Origin: UBA1433 sp964581565
GTDB lineage: Bacteria; Bacillota; Clostridia; Eubacteriales; UBA1433
Direction of reading: 5' to 3'
NCBI GenBank assembly: GCA_964581565.1
Contig: CAZOOZ010000009.1
Coordinates: forward strand, 1 to 64,000
Length of the DNA stretch: 64,000 bases
The translations under genes were made by a program, and so were the position numbers. The notes below the pieces were generated by a model, which saw only the letters and a list, made by a program, of their open reading frames with translations, did not search any database and had not been told where the DNA came from. Positions 51,685 through 60,119 of the stretch are shown piece after piece; positions within the stretch are counted from its first letter, which is position 1; each line of letters starts with the position of its first letter.

Positions 51685-52428
51685 ATGAACAATAATAAAT
51701 TGCTGCTAGCCAAAGCAAATGACTGGGCAAGACAAGTATTAAAAAAACAAGAATGCAGTTTCTATGACTTTTTTGATCCGGCATCACAAGAGAAAATAGC
51801 AGACGTACTAAAAGAATATAAGGAATTGGGTTGTTCTTTTTATGGTGGATATGAATATGCTGAACGAAAAATGTTAGCTATCTATCCAAAGCAGGAAATG
51901 CCTGAAGAGAAGGGTTATAAGATAAGCATCCTCGGATTTAATAATCATGATGCAATTACGCACAGAGATGTTCTTGGCGCATTGATGGGTCTTGGTATCA
52001 ATAGAGAGAAAACAGGGGATATCCTTTTTAATGAAGATAAGGCCTACATCTATTTAAAAGAAAACATTGCCGAGTATGTCATAATGAATTTAAATAAAAT
52101 AGGCAGTTATGAAGTTTCTTTATGCAAATACAATCATGCGGATATTATTATTAAGGAACCCGAAGGTAAGGAACTCAATATTATTGTTGCCTCTATGAGA
52201 GCCGACGGCATCATCAGTGCTGCATTTAAAATGTCCCGCGCACTTTCTCAGCAATATGTCAAGGGCGAAAGAGTGAAAGTTAATCACCAGTTGCTTTTAA
52301 AACAAATGAAAGAACTCAAAGAAGGGGATATTGTCTCTATCCGAGGAAAAGGAAGAATTGAGATTATAAGTGAAAACGGTAATACGAAAAAAGGAAATAT
52401 AAAATTAACCGTAAAGAGATATGTATGA
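51685..52428 (+). CDS. YlmH-like S4-domain RNA-binding protein
   Basis: 247 residues. The N-terminal half matches YlmH (FYDFFDPASQEKIADVL, GGYEYAERKMLAIYP, HRDVLGALMGLGI...TGDI), and the last 75 form an S4 RNA-binding domain (YVKGERVKVNHQLLLK). YlmH proteins bind ribosomal or tRNA-bearing 50S complexes and link to rescue of stalled chains. It overlaps the next gene by four bases. Confidence 0.92.
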   Translation: MNNNKLLLAKANDWARQVLKKQECSFYDFFDPASQEKIADVLKEYKELGCSFYGGYEYAERKMLAIYPKQEMPEEKGYKISILGFNNHDAITHRDVLGALMGLGINREKTGDILFNEDKAYIYLKENIAEYVIMNLNKIGSYEVSLCKYNHADIIIKEPEGKELNIIVASMRADGIISAAFKMSRALSQQYVKGERVKVNHQLLLKQMKELKEGDIVSIRGKGRIEIISENGNTKKGNIKLTVKRYV

Positions 52429-53351
52429 ATAAAACAGATGGAAATATTTATTTGATAGCAAATATGTTAGCTGAAAACAGGCGGATAGATGCATATTTGT
52501 CTGAATATTTAAAGCAATACTCCCGAACATTTATAAAAAAAATTATAGATGACGGGGGTGTTTTTGTCGGTAATAATAGCATCAAAGCTTCTTATAAATT
52601 AAAAGAAGGCGACAGAATAAAAGTCGTCTTAAAGCAGCCCGAGAAGCTTCAAGCGATTGCCCAGAATATCAAGCTGGAAATCGTCTATGAAGATGATGAT
52701 ATTATTTTGATCAATAAACCGCAGGGAATGGTCGTGCATCCCGCTGCCGGAAATTACGAAAACACACTTGTAAATGCATTATTATATCATTGTAAAGGAA
52801 GCCTTTCAGGGATTGGCGGAGTGATCAGGCCGGGGATTGTTCACCGAATTGATAAAGATACGACCGGTATAGTAGTTGCCGCGAAAAACGATGCCGCCCA
52901 TCACTATTTAGCGCATCAATTCAAAACGCACAGCATTACAAGAAATTATTATGCTATTGTGCATGGTGTTATAGAAGAAAATAAAGTGATTATTCAAGCA
53001 CCTATCGGAAGAGACACCATAGATAGAAAAAAAATGACGGTAACGGATAAGAATTCAAAATATGCCGAAACCATTTTTCGAATTTTACAGCGATACAGGG
53101 AATATACATTGGTGGATGCAGAGTTAAAAACAGGCCGTACACATCAGATACGTGTCCATGCCTCTTATATTTTTCATCCAGTAGTCGGTGATAAGGTGTA
53201 TGGGTATAAAAAGAAAAACCCTGATTTATCAGGGCAGCTTCTACATGCATATAAACTGGGATTTATTCATCCGCGTACGCAAGAGTATATGGAATTTTCA
53301 ACGTCTCTGCCTCAAAGATTCCAAGATTTCATTGAAACCTTAGATACTTAA
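52425..53351 (+). CDS. RluA/RluD-family pseudouridine synthase
   Basis: 308 residues. An S4 domain (RRIDAYLSEYLKQYSRTFIKKIIDDG) precedes the catalytic core with HRIDKDTTGIVV (catalytic Asp), IVYEDDDIILINKPQGMVVHPAAGN, and LKTGRTHQIRVH. It modifies uridines of 23S rRNA, target not certain. Its stop codon overlaps the convergent ktrA stop by four bases. Confidence 0.94.
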   Translation: MNKTDGNIYLIANMLAENRRIDAYLSEYLKQYSRTFIKKIIDDGGVFVGNNSIKASYKLKEGDRIKVVLKQPEKLQAIAQNIKLEIVYEDDDIILINKPQGMVVHPAAGNYENTLVNALLYHCKGSLSGIGGVIRPGIVHRIDKDTTGIVVAAKNDAAHHYLAHQFKTHSITRNYYAIVHGVIEENKVIIQAPIGRDTIDRKKMTVTDKNSKYAETIFRILQRYREYTLVDAELKTGRTHQIRVHASYIFHPVVGDKVYGYKKKNPDLSGQLLHAYKLGFIHPRTQEYMEFSTSLPQRFQDFIETLDT

Positions 53352-54001
53352 TCATTGCGCAAATTCTGTATTTGTTCTACTTCTCCAAGCACCAACAACT
53401 GGCTGTCGGGCCGAATGATTTCATCAGGCGAAGGGGAAACGATAATATCATTTTTGTTTTTAATAAGCATAATCGTAATACCATATTTTTTTCTGATATT
53501 AATTTGAGCAATTGATTTACCCGCCCAAAGAGAAGGTGCCAATATTTCAGCTATTGAATGTTTGTCATCTAAATCAATCAATTCAAGCAGATTATCATTA
53601 CACAGTTCGAGCGCCACGCGTTGTCCCATTTCAGTTTCGGGGAAATAGACTTTGCTTACACCGATTTTATATAAAATTTTTGCGTGTGATTCCGTATACG
53701 CTTTTGCATATATTTTAGGTATACCTAGTTCAATTGCGTTAAGAGCGGTAAGAAGGGAGGCGCTTATGTCTCTGGCCAGTGCTACGATGACAACGTCCAT
53801 ATTGCTGATGCCGATCGCTTTAAGTGCTGCAATATCTGACCCGTCTGCTTGGACAGCATAAGTGACACTGGGGCTGATTGATTTAACGACTTCCTCGTTT
53901 AAATCCACTGCGAGCACATCGTGACTTGAGTTATATAATTCCGTCGCCAAGCTGGTGCCGAATCTTCCAAGGCCTATGACTCCAAATTGTTGTTTTTTCA
54001 T
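53348..54001 (-). CDS. ktrA: Ktr K+ uptake system, RCK regulatory subunit KtrA
   Basis: 217 residues with one RCK_N (FGVIGLGRFGTSLATEL) and a C-terminal RCK_C domain (AGKSIAQINIRKKYGITIMLI). The single unit and the KtrB partner encoded just upstream define the Ktr type, in contrast to the two-unit TrkA at 29205. KtrA gates KtrB through ATP/ADP, and often c-di-AMP binding at RCK_C. AGGAGA precedes its ATG. Confidence 0.93.
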   Translation of the reverse strand: MKKQQFGVIGLGRFGTSLATELYNSSHDVLAVDLNEEVVKSISPSVTYAVQADGSDIAALKAIGISNMDVVIVALARDISASLLTALNAIELGIPKIYAKAYTESHAKILYKIGVSKVYFPETEMGQRVALELCNDNLLELIDLDDKHSIAEILAPSLWAGKSIAQINIRKKYGITIMLIKNKNDIIVSPSPDEIIRPDSQLLVLGEVEQIQNLRND

Positions 54002-54013
54002 ATTTTTATTCTC

Positions 54014-55360
54014 CTAACCTAGTAATAAATCACCCTCGGGGTATTGATAAGTACCCTCTGGTGTGCTGGTGTTTTTGGACAATGCAAGCGCAATCGTCAG
54101 TGGCCCGAGACGTCCGATAAACATAGCGGTTGTAAGTAGTATTTTGCCTGTTGTTGATAGCGTGGGAGTAATTCCCATACTTAACCCAACGGTACCGAAA
54201 GCCGAAAATACTTCGAAGACAATATCTCTCATTGATGCATCTTCCGTAACAGACAATGCGAATATATAACATATTATTAAAATGATTGTAAACACAGCTA
54301 TCGTAATTGCTTTTTTTAATAAGTTTTGAGTGATTCTTTTATGAAAAATATTAATACTTTCTCTGCCTCGTATCCAAGAATAGACGGTAATAAGCAGGAC
54401 AGACAGTGTGGTTGTTTTTATCCCGCCCGCTGTTGAACCCGGAGAGCCGCCTATAAACATTAAAATGATGAATAACAGGATCGTGCCTCCTGTCAGAGAA
54501 CTCACATTAAGCGTATTAAAACCTGCGGTTCTAGGTGTGATGGCATTAAAGAAAGCTTGGGTTACTTTGTCGGAAATACTAAGCGAACCAAACGTATCCG
54601 GATTATTATATTCAAATAGCAATATCAAAACAGCAGCTAAGATAATTAATATTGTTGTAGCAGATAAAACTAATTTAGAATGAAATGAAAGTGATTTTAA
54701 ATTTTTCCTTTTTATGATTAAGTCTTCCATAACAAAAAAACCTAAACCGCCTATAACAATTAAAAACATGGTCACGATAAGAACAAAAGGATTAGATACA
54801 TAAGAGGTCAGACTTGAAAAATTACCCATGATATCAAAGCCCGCATTACAAAAAGCAGATATCGAGTGAAAGATACTTACGCCGATTCCTTTCATTACTC
54901 CAAGCTGCGGTATAAAAGTAAACATAAGTAAAACAGCGCCTATGAACTCGGTCGTAAAAGTAAAAACAAGTATGTGTTTTGTGATACGTACAACGCCTCC
55001 GGTTTGTGCAAAATTATAAGAATCTTTCAATGTAACTCTATTTTGAATAGTTATTTTTTTACGTGTTAAGAGCAGTACAAAGGTTACCAGACTCATGAAG
55101 CCTATGCCGCCTGTTTGAATTAAAAGCAATATAACAATTTTACCGAATACGGACCAGTGGATGCCTGTATCCAAGACAACAAGACCGGTAACGCATACAG
55201 AAGAGGTAGAGGTAAAAATACAGTCTATAATGGGTGTATACGAGTGGTTGCTTGATGAAATAGGCATAGAGAGCAGAATGCTGCCAAGCAGTATAAGAGA
55301 TAAAAACCCAAATACCAATTTTTTTGAAGTTGAAGAATGTTTTTTTAATGGTTTTTTCAT
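54014..55360 (-). CDS. ktrB: Ktr K+ uptake system, membrane subunit KtrB
   Basis: 448 residues with the four M1-P-M2 repeats; pore regions TSSVCVTGLVVLDTG, AFCNAGFDIMG, ITPRTAGFNTL and FGTVGLSMGIT supply the filter glycines. It imports K+ (Na+-dependent in many KtrB). GGAGAG precedes the ATG. I see no ydaO c-di-AMP riboswitch in the 80-base leader. Confidence 0.93.
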   Translation of the reverse strand: MKKPLKKHSSTSKKLVFGFLSLILLGSILLSMPISSSNHSYTPIIDCIFTSTSSVCVTGLVVLDTGIHWSVFGKIVILLLIQTGGIGFMSLVTFVLLLTRKKITIQNRVTLKDSYNFAQTGGVVRITKHILVFTFTTEFIGAVLLMFTFIPQLGVMKGIGVSIFHSISAFCNAGFDIMGNFSSLTSYVSNPFVLIVTMFLIVIGGLGFFVMEDLIIKRKNLKSLSFHSKLVLSATTILIILAAVLILLFEYNNPDTFGSLSISDKVTQAFFNAITPRTAGFNTLNVSSLTGGTILLFIILMFIGGSPGSTAGGIKTTTLSVLLITVYSWIRGRESINIFHKRITQNLLKKAITIAVFTIILIICYIFALSVTEDASMRDIVFEVFSAFGTVGLSMGITPTLSTTGKILLTTAMFIGRLGPLTIALALSKNTSTPEGTYQYPEGDLLLG

Positions 55361-55442
55361 GACGATCTCTCCATTGTATTCAAGCCATATTAACGTTTTC
55401 TTGTAAAAAAGTCAATTAAATTCACTGCCGGACAGCTCGAAT

Positions 55443-57158
55443 TCAGATTGTCTTAAGCGATTTAATCAATGTTTCATCCGGTGTTATATATAAGGTCGAA
55501 TAATGTGTATATGTTACTTTCCCCGGCGGCGCATTTCTTATCTTGCGTACATAAGAAATAGTGGTATAATCCACGGGAACATTTTGGCTGTTTCTAGCTT
55601 TAGAAAAAAAGGCGCTTAAATTGGCGGCTTCCAGTATTGTATTTTTAGGAACTTGTTTTGCATTTGTTTTTATAATGACATGAGAGCCGGCAATGATCTT
55701 TGTATGCAGCCAGATATCTTGTTTCTTGGCAAATTTATGGGTTAGGTATTCGTTTTGTTTATCATTTTTACCGACATATATGTCAAAACCATCTGATGAA
55801 ATAAAATGATGCGGCATAGATATAGTCTGATGTTGTCTTGCCTTAAATTCTTTGATATAGCCTTGTGATTTGAGCAGTTCAAGCACTTCATCTATCTCAT
55901 CGGCCGTTGTACTCTGTGTTGCATAATAAAGCTGATCCGTTAAAAAAGAGAGCTCATTTTTAGATGCTTCTGCTTGTTTTTCAAGATGTGAGATTGCATT
56001 TTTTAATTTCTTATATTTTTTAAAATATTTTTCTGCATTTTCAAATACAGTTAAATTCTTATCAAGTGGAATGTTTACAATGCTGTTATTGTCATTAAAA
56101 ATATTAACGGCATTATAAGAAGAAACTCCGTTTTTGATATCATAACTGTAGGTAAGTAAAAGTTGCCCGAATATGTTATAGTCTTCGTTTTTTTCGCTCT
56201 CAGATAATTCTTTATTAATTTTAACCAATTTATTATCGGAGCGTTTTATAAGCGGAGTTAGAACCGAGCGGATTAAATTCATTTTTTGTTTTAGATTTGT
56301 TTGAATAAGTATACTATCATAAAATGAAGTACATAAATCAAGTATATTGGTGTACACATATAAAATAATGGTATGATCCTGATAATCATATAAATTGAAA
56401 AAATATAAATCTTTATAAATTTTATTTTTTTCAAAAATAAAATATTGTTCTGGTTGAGTTAATGATTTTTTTATAGCATTAAAAAGAGCAGAGAGCCACT
56501 GCGGATCAGAGAGAGATATATTTGATAAGATATATTGTGCATATGCATTGCTGGCACCGTCGATAATGCGTACAATGGCATCTTTTAGCTCTAGATCAAA
56601 CGATTGCATTGCATTTTCAAATTCATTTCTTTGCATTGTATACGGATTGAGTTTATCACTGGGCGGCATCTTATAAATTTGCTTAGGCAAAATCAAACGA
56701 ACAGAGCTTTTTGAGGAGTCTATTTTTTTAATGCTGTCGATAATAAGCAAAAATTCATCAGCAAGAATGATATTTGCGTTTTTACCCGTAAGTTCACATA
56801 TCAAATATCGTGTGCGTAAATCTCCAATTTCGTCTGCCTGTTCTATCTCAAAAGTCAGTATTCTATCATGTGCGTTTTGTGTAATTTTTTTTATTTTTCC
56901 ACTTGATATATGTTTTCTCAGCAGCATGCAAAACGAGGAAGGAGAAATAGGATTATCTTCATTTTGTTTTGTGAAACATATATGAGGATACAAGCTGTCG
57001 GCACAGATTCGTAGCTTCATTGAGCCATGACCGGCAGCATATATTTCAAATAAAATATGGTAAGCATAAGGTTGATAAACTTTGCTTATTCTGGCGTTCG
57101 TCAATACTTCATTCAATTCGGCGCATAAAAATCCAGTCATAAAACCATCAAAGGGCAT
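55443..57158 (-). CDS. rqcH: RqcH/NFACT-family ribosome quality control factor (FbpA-like)
   Basis: 571 residues. NFACT-N domain (PFDGFMTGFLCAELNEVL, RISKVYQPYAYHILF), coiled-coil middle with SHLEKQAEASKNELSFL, then NFACT-R (YVGKNDKQNEYLTHKFAKK, DIWLHTKIIAGSHVII). RqcH recruits tRNA-Ala to stalled 50S subunits to add alanine tails. ATG at 57158, seven bases after GAGGT, is preferred to an overlapping GTG three codons upstream. Confidence 0.93.
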   Translation of the reverse strand: MPFDGFMTGFLCAELNEVLTNARISKVYQPYAYHILFEIYAAGHGSMKLRICADSLYPHICFTKQNEDNPISPSSFCMLLRKHISSGKIKKITQNAHDRILTFEIEQADEIGDLRTRYLICELTGKNANIILADEFLLIIDSIKKIDSSKSSVRLILPKQIYKMPPSDKLNPYTMQRNEFENAMQSFDLELKDAIVRIIDGASNAYAQYILSNISLSDPQWLSALFNAIKKSLTQPEQYFIFEKNKIYKDLYFFNLYDYQDHTIILYVYTNILDLCTSFYDSILIQTNLKQKMNLIRSVLTPLIKRSDNKLVKINKELSESEKNEDYNIFGQLLLTYSYDIKNGVSSYNAVNIFNDNNSIVNIPLDKNLTVFENAEKYFKKYKKLKNAISHLEKQAEASKNELSFLTDQLYYATQSTTADEIDEVLELLKSQGYIKEFKARQHQTISMPHHFISSDGFDIYVGKNDKQNEYLTHKFAKKQDIWLHTKIIAGSHVIIKTNAKQVPKNTILEAANLSAFFSKARNSQNVPVDYTTISYVRKIRNAPPGKVTYTHYSTLYITPDETLIKSLKTI

Positions 57159-57220
57159 GGCATTCACCTCTAATGTATTTTAACATAGATTGTAAATTTT
57201 GGTTATCATTTTAAGAAATA

Positions 57221-57249
57221 TTGGATGTGGCAAAATTATGTGATATAAT
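57221..57249 (+). promoter_or_regulatory. Promoter of dapF
   Basis: TTGGAT (57221-57226), 17 bp and an extended -10 TGA-TATAAT (57244-57249); start near 57256. Confidence 0.62.
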
Positions 57250-57282
57250 GTAATGAAACTTTTTATTTGTTACGAGGCGTTT

Positions 57283-58122
57283 ATGGATTTTCATAAAATG
57301 CATGGATTAAAAAATGATTTTATTGTGATTAATAATCTCTGCAATAATATCACACTTTCCGGCGAACAGATAGCTTTTTTGTGCGAGAGAAAGGCCGGTA
57401 TAGGAGCGGATGGACTTATATTAGTATCTGCTGCCTTGGAATTTGCGGATGTGGTTATGGATTATTATAACAGCGATGGATCGATTGCCGAAATATGCGG
57501 TAATGGTTTGAGATGCACCGCCAAATATGCATTTGACCAAAAAATTGCGGCGATGCGGACAATAGCTATACAATCAAATAATAAAATATATAAAGCTGTA
57601 ATAGAAGAGCTTGACAGCAAAGGTCAGGCGAATATAATTAGTGTCAATATGGGCAGTGCTATTTTCGAAAAAACAAAAATTCCGGTAGATATCAAACAAG
57701 ATGCTGCATTTGATATAAAAGTCAATATAGAAGGGAAAGATATAGCGTTTTCTGCTGTGGCTATGCCAAATCCGCATGCAGTTATTCTTGTAGATAATAT
57801 CGACTATAATTATATTCGAAAAATTGGCTCAAAACTGCAAAACCATAGTCTCTTTCCGCAAAAAGCGAACATTAATTTTGCTAAAGTAAATTCGCGTAGC
57901 GATATTAATTTAGTGACATATGAAAGAGGAGTAGGCATCACGCATGCATGCGGCAGCGGAGCCTGTGCAACCGGCATTGTTTTAAATAAAAAAGGGCTTG
58001 CAGAACGGAATATGACAATTCATATGCGAGGCGGAGATTTATACATACAAATCGAAGATAATGAAGATATAACAATGTCTGGGCAGGCGGCAACAGTATA
58101 TAAAGGCGAAATTGATATTTAA
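57283..58122 (+). CDS. dapF: Diaminopimelate epimerase
   Basis: 279 residues. Converts LL- to meso-diaminopimelate for lysine and peptidoglycan. Both catalytic cysteines are seen: GNGLRCTAKYA and HACGSGACATG. GADGLILV also conserved. ATG at 57283 with GAGG at 57274-57277; an upstream in-frame ATG lacks a site and lengthens the protein abnormally. Confidence 0.95.
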   Translation: MDFHKMHGLKNDFIVINNLCNNITLSGEQIAFLCERKAGIGADGLILVSAALEFADVVMDYYNSDGSIAEICGNGLRCTAKYAFDQKIAAMRTIAIQSNNKIYKAVIEELDSKGQANIISVNMGSAIFEKTKIPVDIKQDAAFDIKVNIEGKDIAFSAVAMPNPHAVILVDNIDYNYIRKIGSKLQNHSLFPQKANINFAKVNSRSDINLVTYERGVGITHACGSGACATGIVLNKKGLAERNMTIHMRGGDLYIQIEDNEDITMSGQAATVYKGEIDI

Positions 58123-58141
58123 AGGATGGATTATATAGACG

Positions 58142-59017
58142 ATGAATAGTATGACGGGGTTCGGTAGAGGCGAATATGCAAATGAACAGTTTATGATTAC
58201 GGTGGAAATAAAAACAGTCAATCATAGATATAAGGATTTTTTTATCAAAATGCCCAAGCAATTCAATTGTTTTGAAGATAGGCTCAGAGCACTCATTAGT
58301 CAAAAAATACTGCGCGGCAGAATCGAAGTATATGTCGGCATCAAATTTTTGAAAGACAAACCGGTCAATATTTATCTCGATGCTTCTCTTGCGAAGCAAT
58401 ATTATGATCTTCTAAATCAAATAGGCGATATGTTTATCGACATTGAGAAAGATATTAAAATCAGTAATATAGCAAGATTTCCGGATATTATCAAGAGCGA
58501 TGAAAATACGGAAAAATACATAGAACTCTGGGAGTATGTAAAAATTGCGGCGGAAGATGCGGTGATGATGTTATGCGCAGCAAGACAGCGTGAAGGCGCA
58601 CAATTGAAAAATGATATAATAAGCAAGTGTGAAGACGCAAAATCACTGTTGCAAAAAGTAGAAAAAGAAGCCGACAGCATACCGCAAGCATGTGAGGCAA
58701 AAATAAATGAGGTGTTGACTCGCTATGATATTAAAGAGATAGATGCAAACCGCCTTGCGGCAGAAATTGCATTTTTAGCTGAAAGAGCAAGTATAGATGA
58801 GGAGATAACAAGGCTGAAGACACATATTCAGGCTTTGGAAGATACACTGGAATGTAAAAATGATATTGGCAGAAAGCTGGATTTTATCCTGCAGGAAATG
58901 AACAGGGAAGCAAATACAATCGCTTCAAAATCAAATAGTGCGAGTATTAGTATGAACGTGGTCGACATAAAAAGCGATATAGAAAAAATCAGGGAACAAA
59001 TTCAAAATATAGAATAG
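58142..59017 (+). CDS. YicC-family endoribonuclease
   Basis: 291 residues. N-terminal MNSMTGFGRGE and VEIKTVNHRY are the family signature; C-terminal DUF1732 region with RKLDFILQEMNREANTIASKS. YicC proteins are Mn-dependent endoribonucleases. First gene of the yicC-remA-gmk-rpoZ-priA-def-fmt run, a conserved order in Clostridia. Confidence 0.93.
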   Translation: MNSMTGFGRGEYANEQFMITVEIKTVNHRYKDFFIKMPKQFNCFEDRLRALISQKILRGRIEVYVGIKFLKDKPVNIYLDASLAKQYYDLLNQIGDMFIDIEKDIKISNIARFPDIIKSDENTEKYIELWEYVKIAAEDAVMMLCAARQREGAQLKNDIISKCEDAKSLLQKVEKEADSIPQACEAKINEVLTRYDIKEIDANRLAAEIAFLAERASIDEEITRLKTHIQALEDTLECKNDIGRKLDFILQEMNREANTIASKSNSASISMNVVDIKSDIEKIREQIQNIE

Positions 59018-59024
59018 GTGATGT

Positions 59025-59273
59025 ATGATATTTTTAAATATTGGGTTCGGAAATTTAGTAAACGGAGAAAAAATCATAGCGATCATATCACCTGAATCTG
59101 CGCCTTCAAGACGAGTAATCAGTGAAGCAAAAAAATCGGGTAACTTAATAGACGCTACGCAAGGAAGAAAAACACGAGCTGTTGTTATTATGGAAAATCA
59201 TGATGTTGTATTATCTGCTGTGATGCCGGATACGATAATGTCAAGAAATTTCAGGGGAGAAAAAAGTGAATAG
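59025..59273 (+). CDS. remA: RemA-family DNA-binding regulator (DUF370)
   Basis: 82 residues: LNIGFGNLVNGEKIIAIISPESAPSRR and GNLIDATQGRKTRAVVIM are highly conserved. In Bacillus RemA activates biofilm matrix genes. AGGTGATGT precedes the ATG. Its end overlaps the gmk start by eight bases. Confidence 0.95.
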   Translation: MIFLNIGFGNLVNGEKIIAIISPESAPSRRVISEAKKSGNLIDATQGRKTRAVVIMENHDVVLSAVMPDTIMSRNFRGEKSE

Positions 59274-59874
59274 AGGAAAATTAATCGTAGTATCGGGGCC
59301 CAGCGGGGCGGGGAAAAGTACCATTTGTCAAAGGGCGGTGACTTGCGGTGATTGTTATTTATCTATTTCGGCAACTACGCGAAAACCAAGGATAGGCGAA
59401 GATCATTCGAATTATTTATTCTTGAGCGAAGAAGAGTTTGTAAAAAGAATAAATAAAAATGAATTTTTGGAATATGCTTGTGTGCATGGCAATTACTATG
59501 GAACATTAAAACAACCTGTATTTGAAAAAATGAATTTGGGCATAAATGTTATATTGGAAATTGATGTACAAGGCAGTATGTTAATAAAAGATATTTATCC
59601 CGACTGCGAGATGATTTTTGTGTTGCCGCCGTCACTCGCGGAATTAAAGAAAAGACTTTCCGCGAGAAAAACGGAAACCGTACAGCAATATAGCATGCGT
59701 TTAAAAAATGCAGTCAAAGAGATCGGAATGGCCGATAAATACGATTTTTTGGTAATAAACGATAAAGTAGAAAATGCGGTTGAAGATATTAAGGATATTA
59801 TAAAAATAATCAATAGAAAAATGAAATATAATATGTATTTCATTAATTTATTTTTAAATGAGGAGGAATTTTAA
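59266..59874 (+). CDS. gmk: Guanylate kinase
   Basis: 202 residues; converts GMP to GDP. P-loop GPSGAGKSTI at about 9-18, SATTRKPRIGEDH for GMP binding, YGTLKQPV and LEIDVQGS. GTG start behind AGGGGAGA. Its stop codon overlaps the rpoZ ATG (TAATG). Confidence 0.96.
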   Translation: MNRGKLIVVSGPSGAGKSTICQRAVTCGDCYLSISATTRKPRIGEDHSNYLFLSEEEFVKRINKNEFLEYACVHGNYYGTLKQPVFEKMNLGINVILEIDVQGSMLIKDIYPDCEMIFVLPPSLAELKKRLSARKTETVQQYSMRLKNAVKEIGMADKYDFLVINDKVENAVEDIKDIIKIINRKMKYNMYFINLFLNEEEF

Positions 59875-60068
59875 TGATAAAGCCATCTATAGGAGAATTA
59901 CTTAAAAAGGTAGACAATAAATATTCATTGATTTATGTAGCGGCTAACAGAGCGAGAGAACTGATTAACGGGGATGAGACACTTGCAGAAGAGACGGAAC
60001 TCAACGCTGTCAGCACTGCAGTCAGTGAAATCATGGACGATAAAATCACGTATCACTACAAACAATAA
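59874..60068 (+). CDS. rpoZ: RNA polymerase omega subunit
   Basis: 64 residues: MIKPSIGELLKKVDNKYSLIYVAANRARELINGD pattern with AEETELNAVSTAVSEIMDDKI, as in short Firmicutes omega. Assists assembly of the RNA polymerase. GAGGAGG precedes the ATG. A small hairpin (GCGTAC/GTACGC near 60079-60094) without a T tract follows. Confidence 0.94.
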   Translation: MIKPSIGELLKKVDNKYSLIYVAANRARELINGDETLAEETELNAVSTAVSEIMDDKITYHYKQ

Positions 60069-60119
60069 TAATGAAATGGCGTACTAAAGTACGCTGTTGT
60101 CATTCATGGTGAAAAATAA

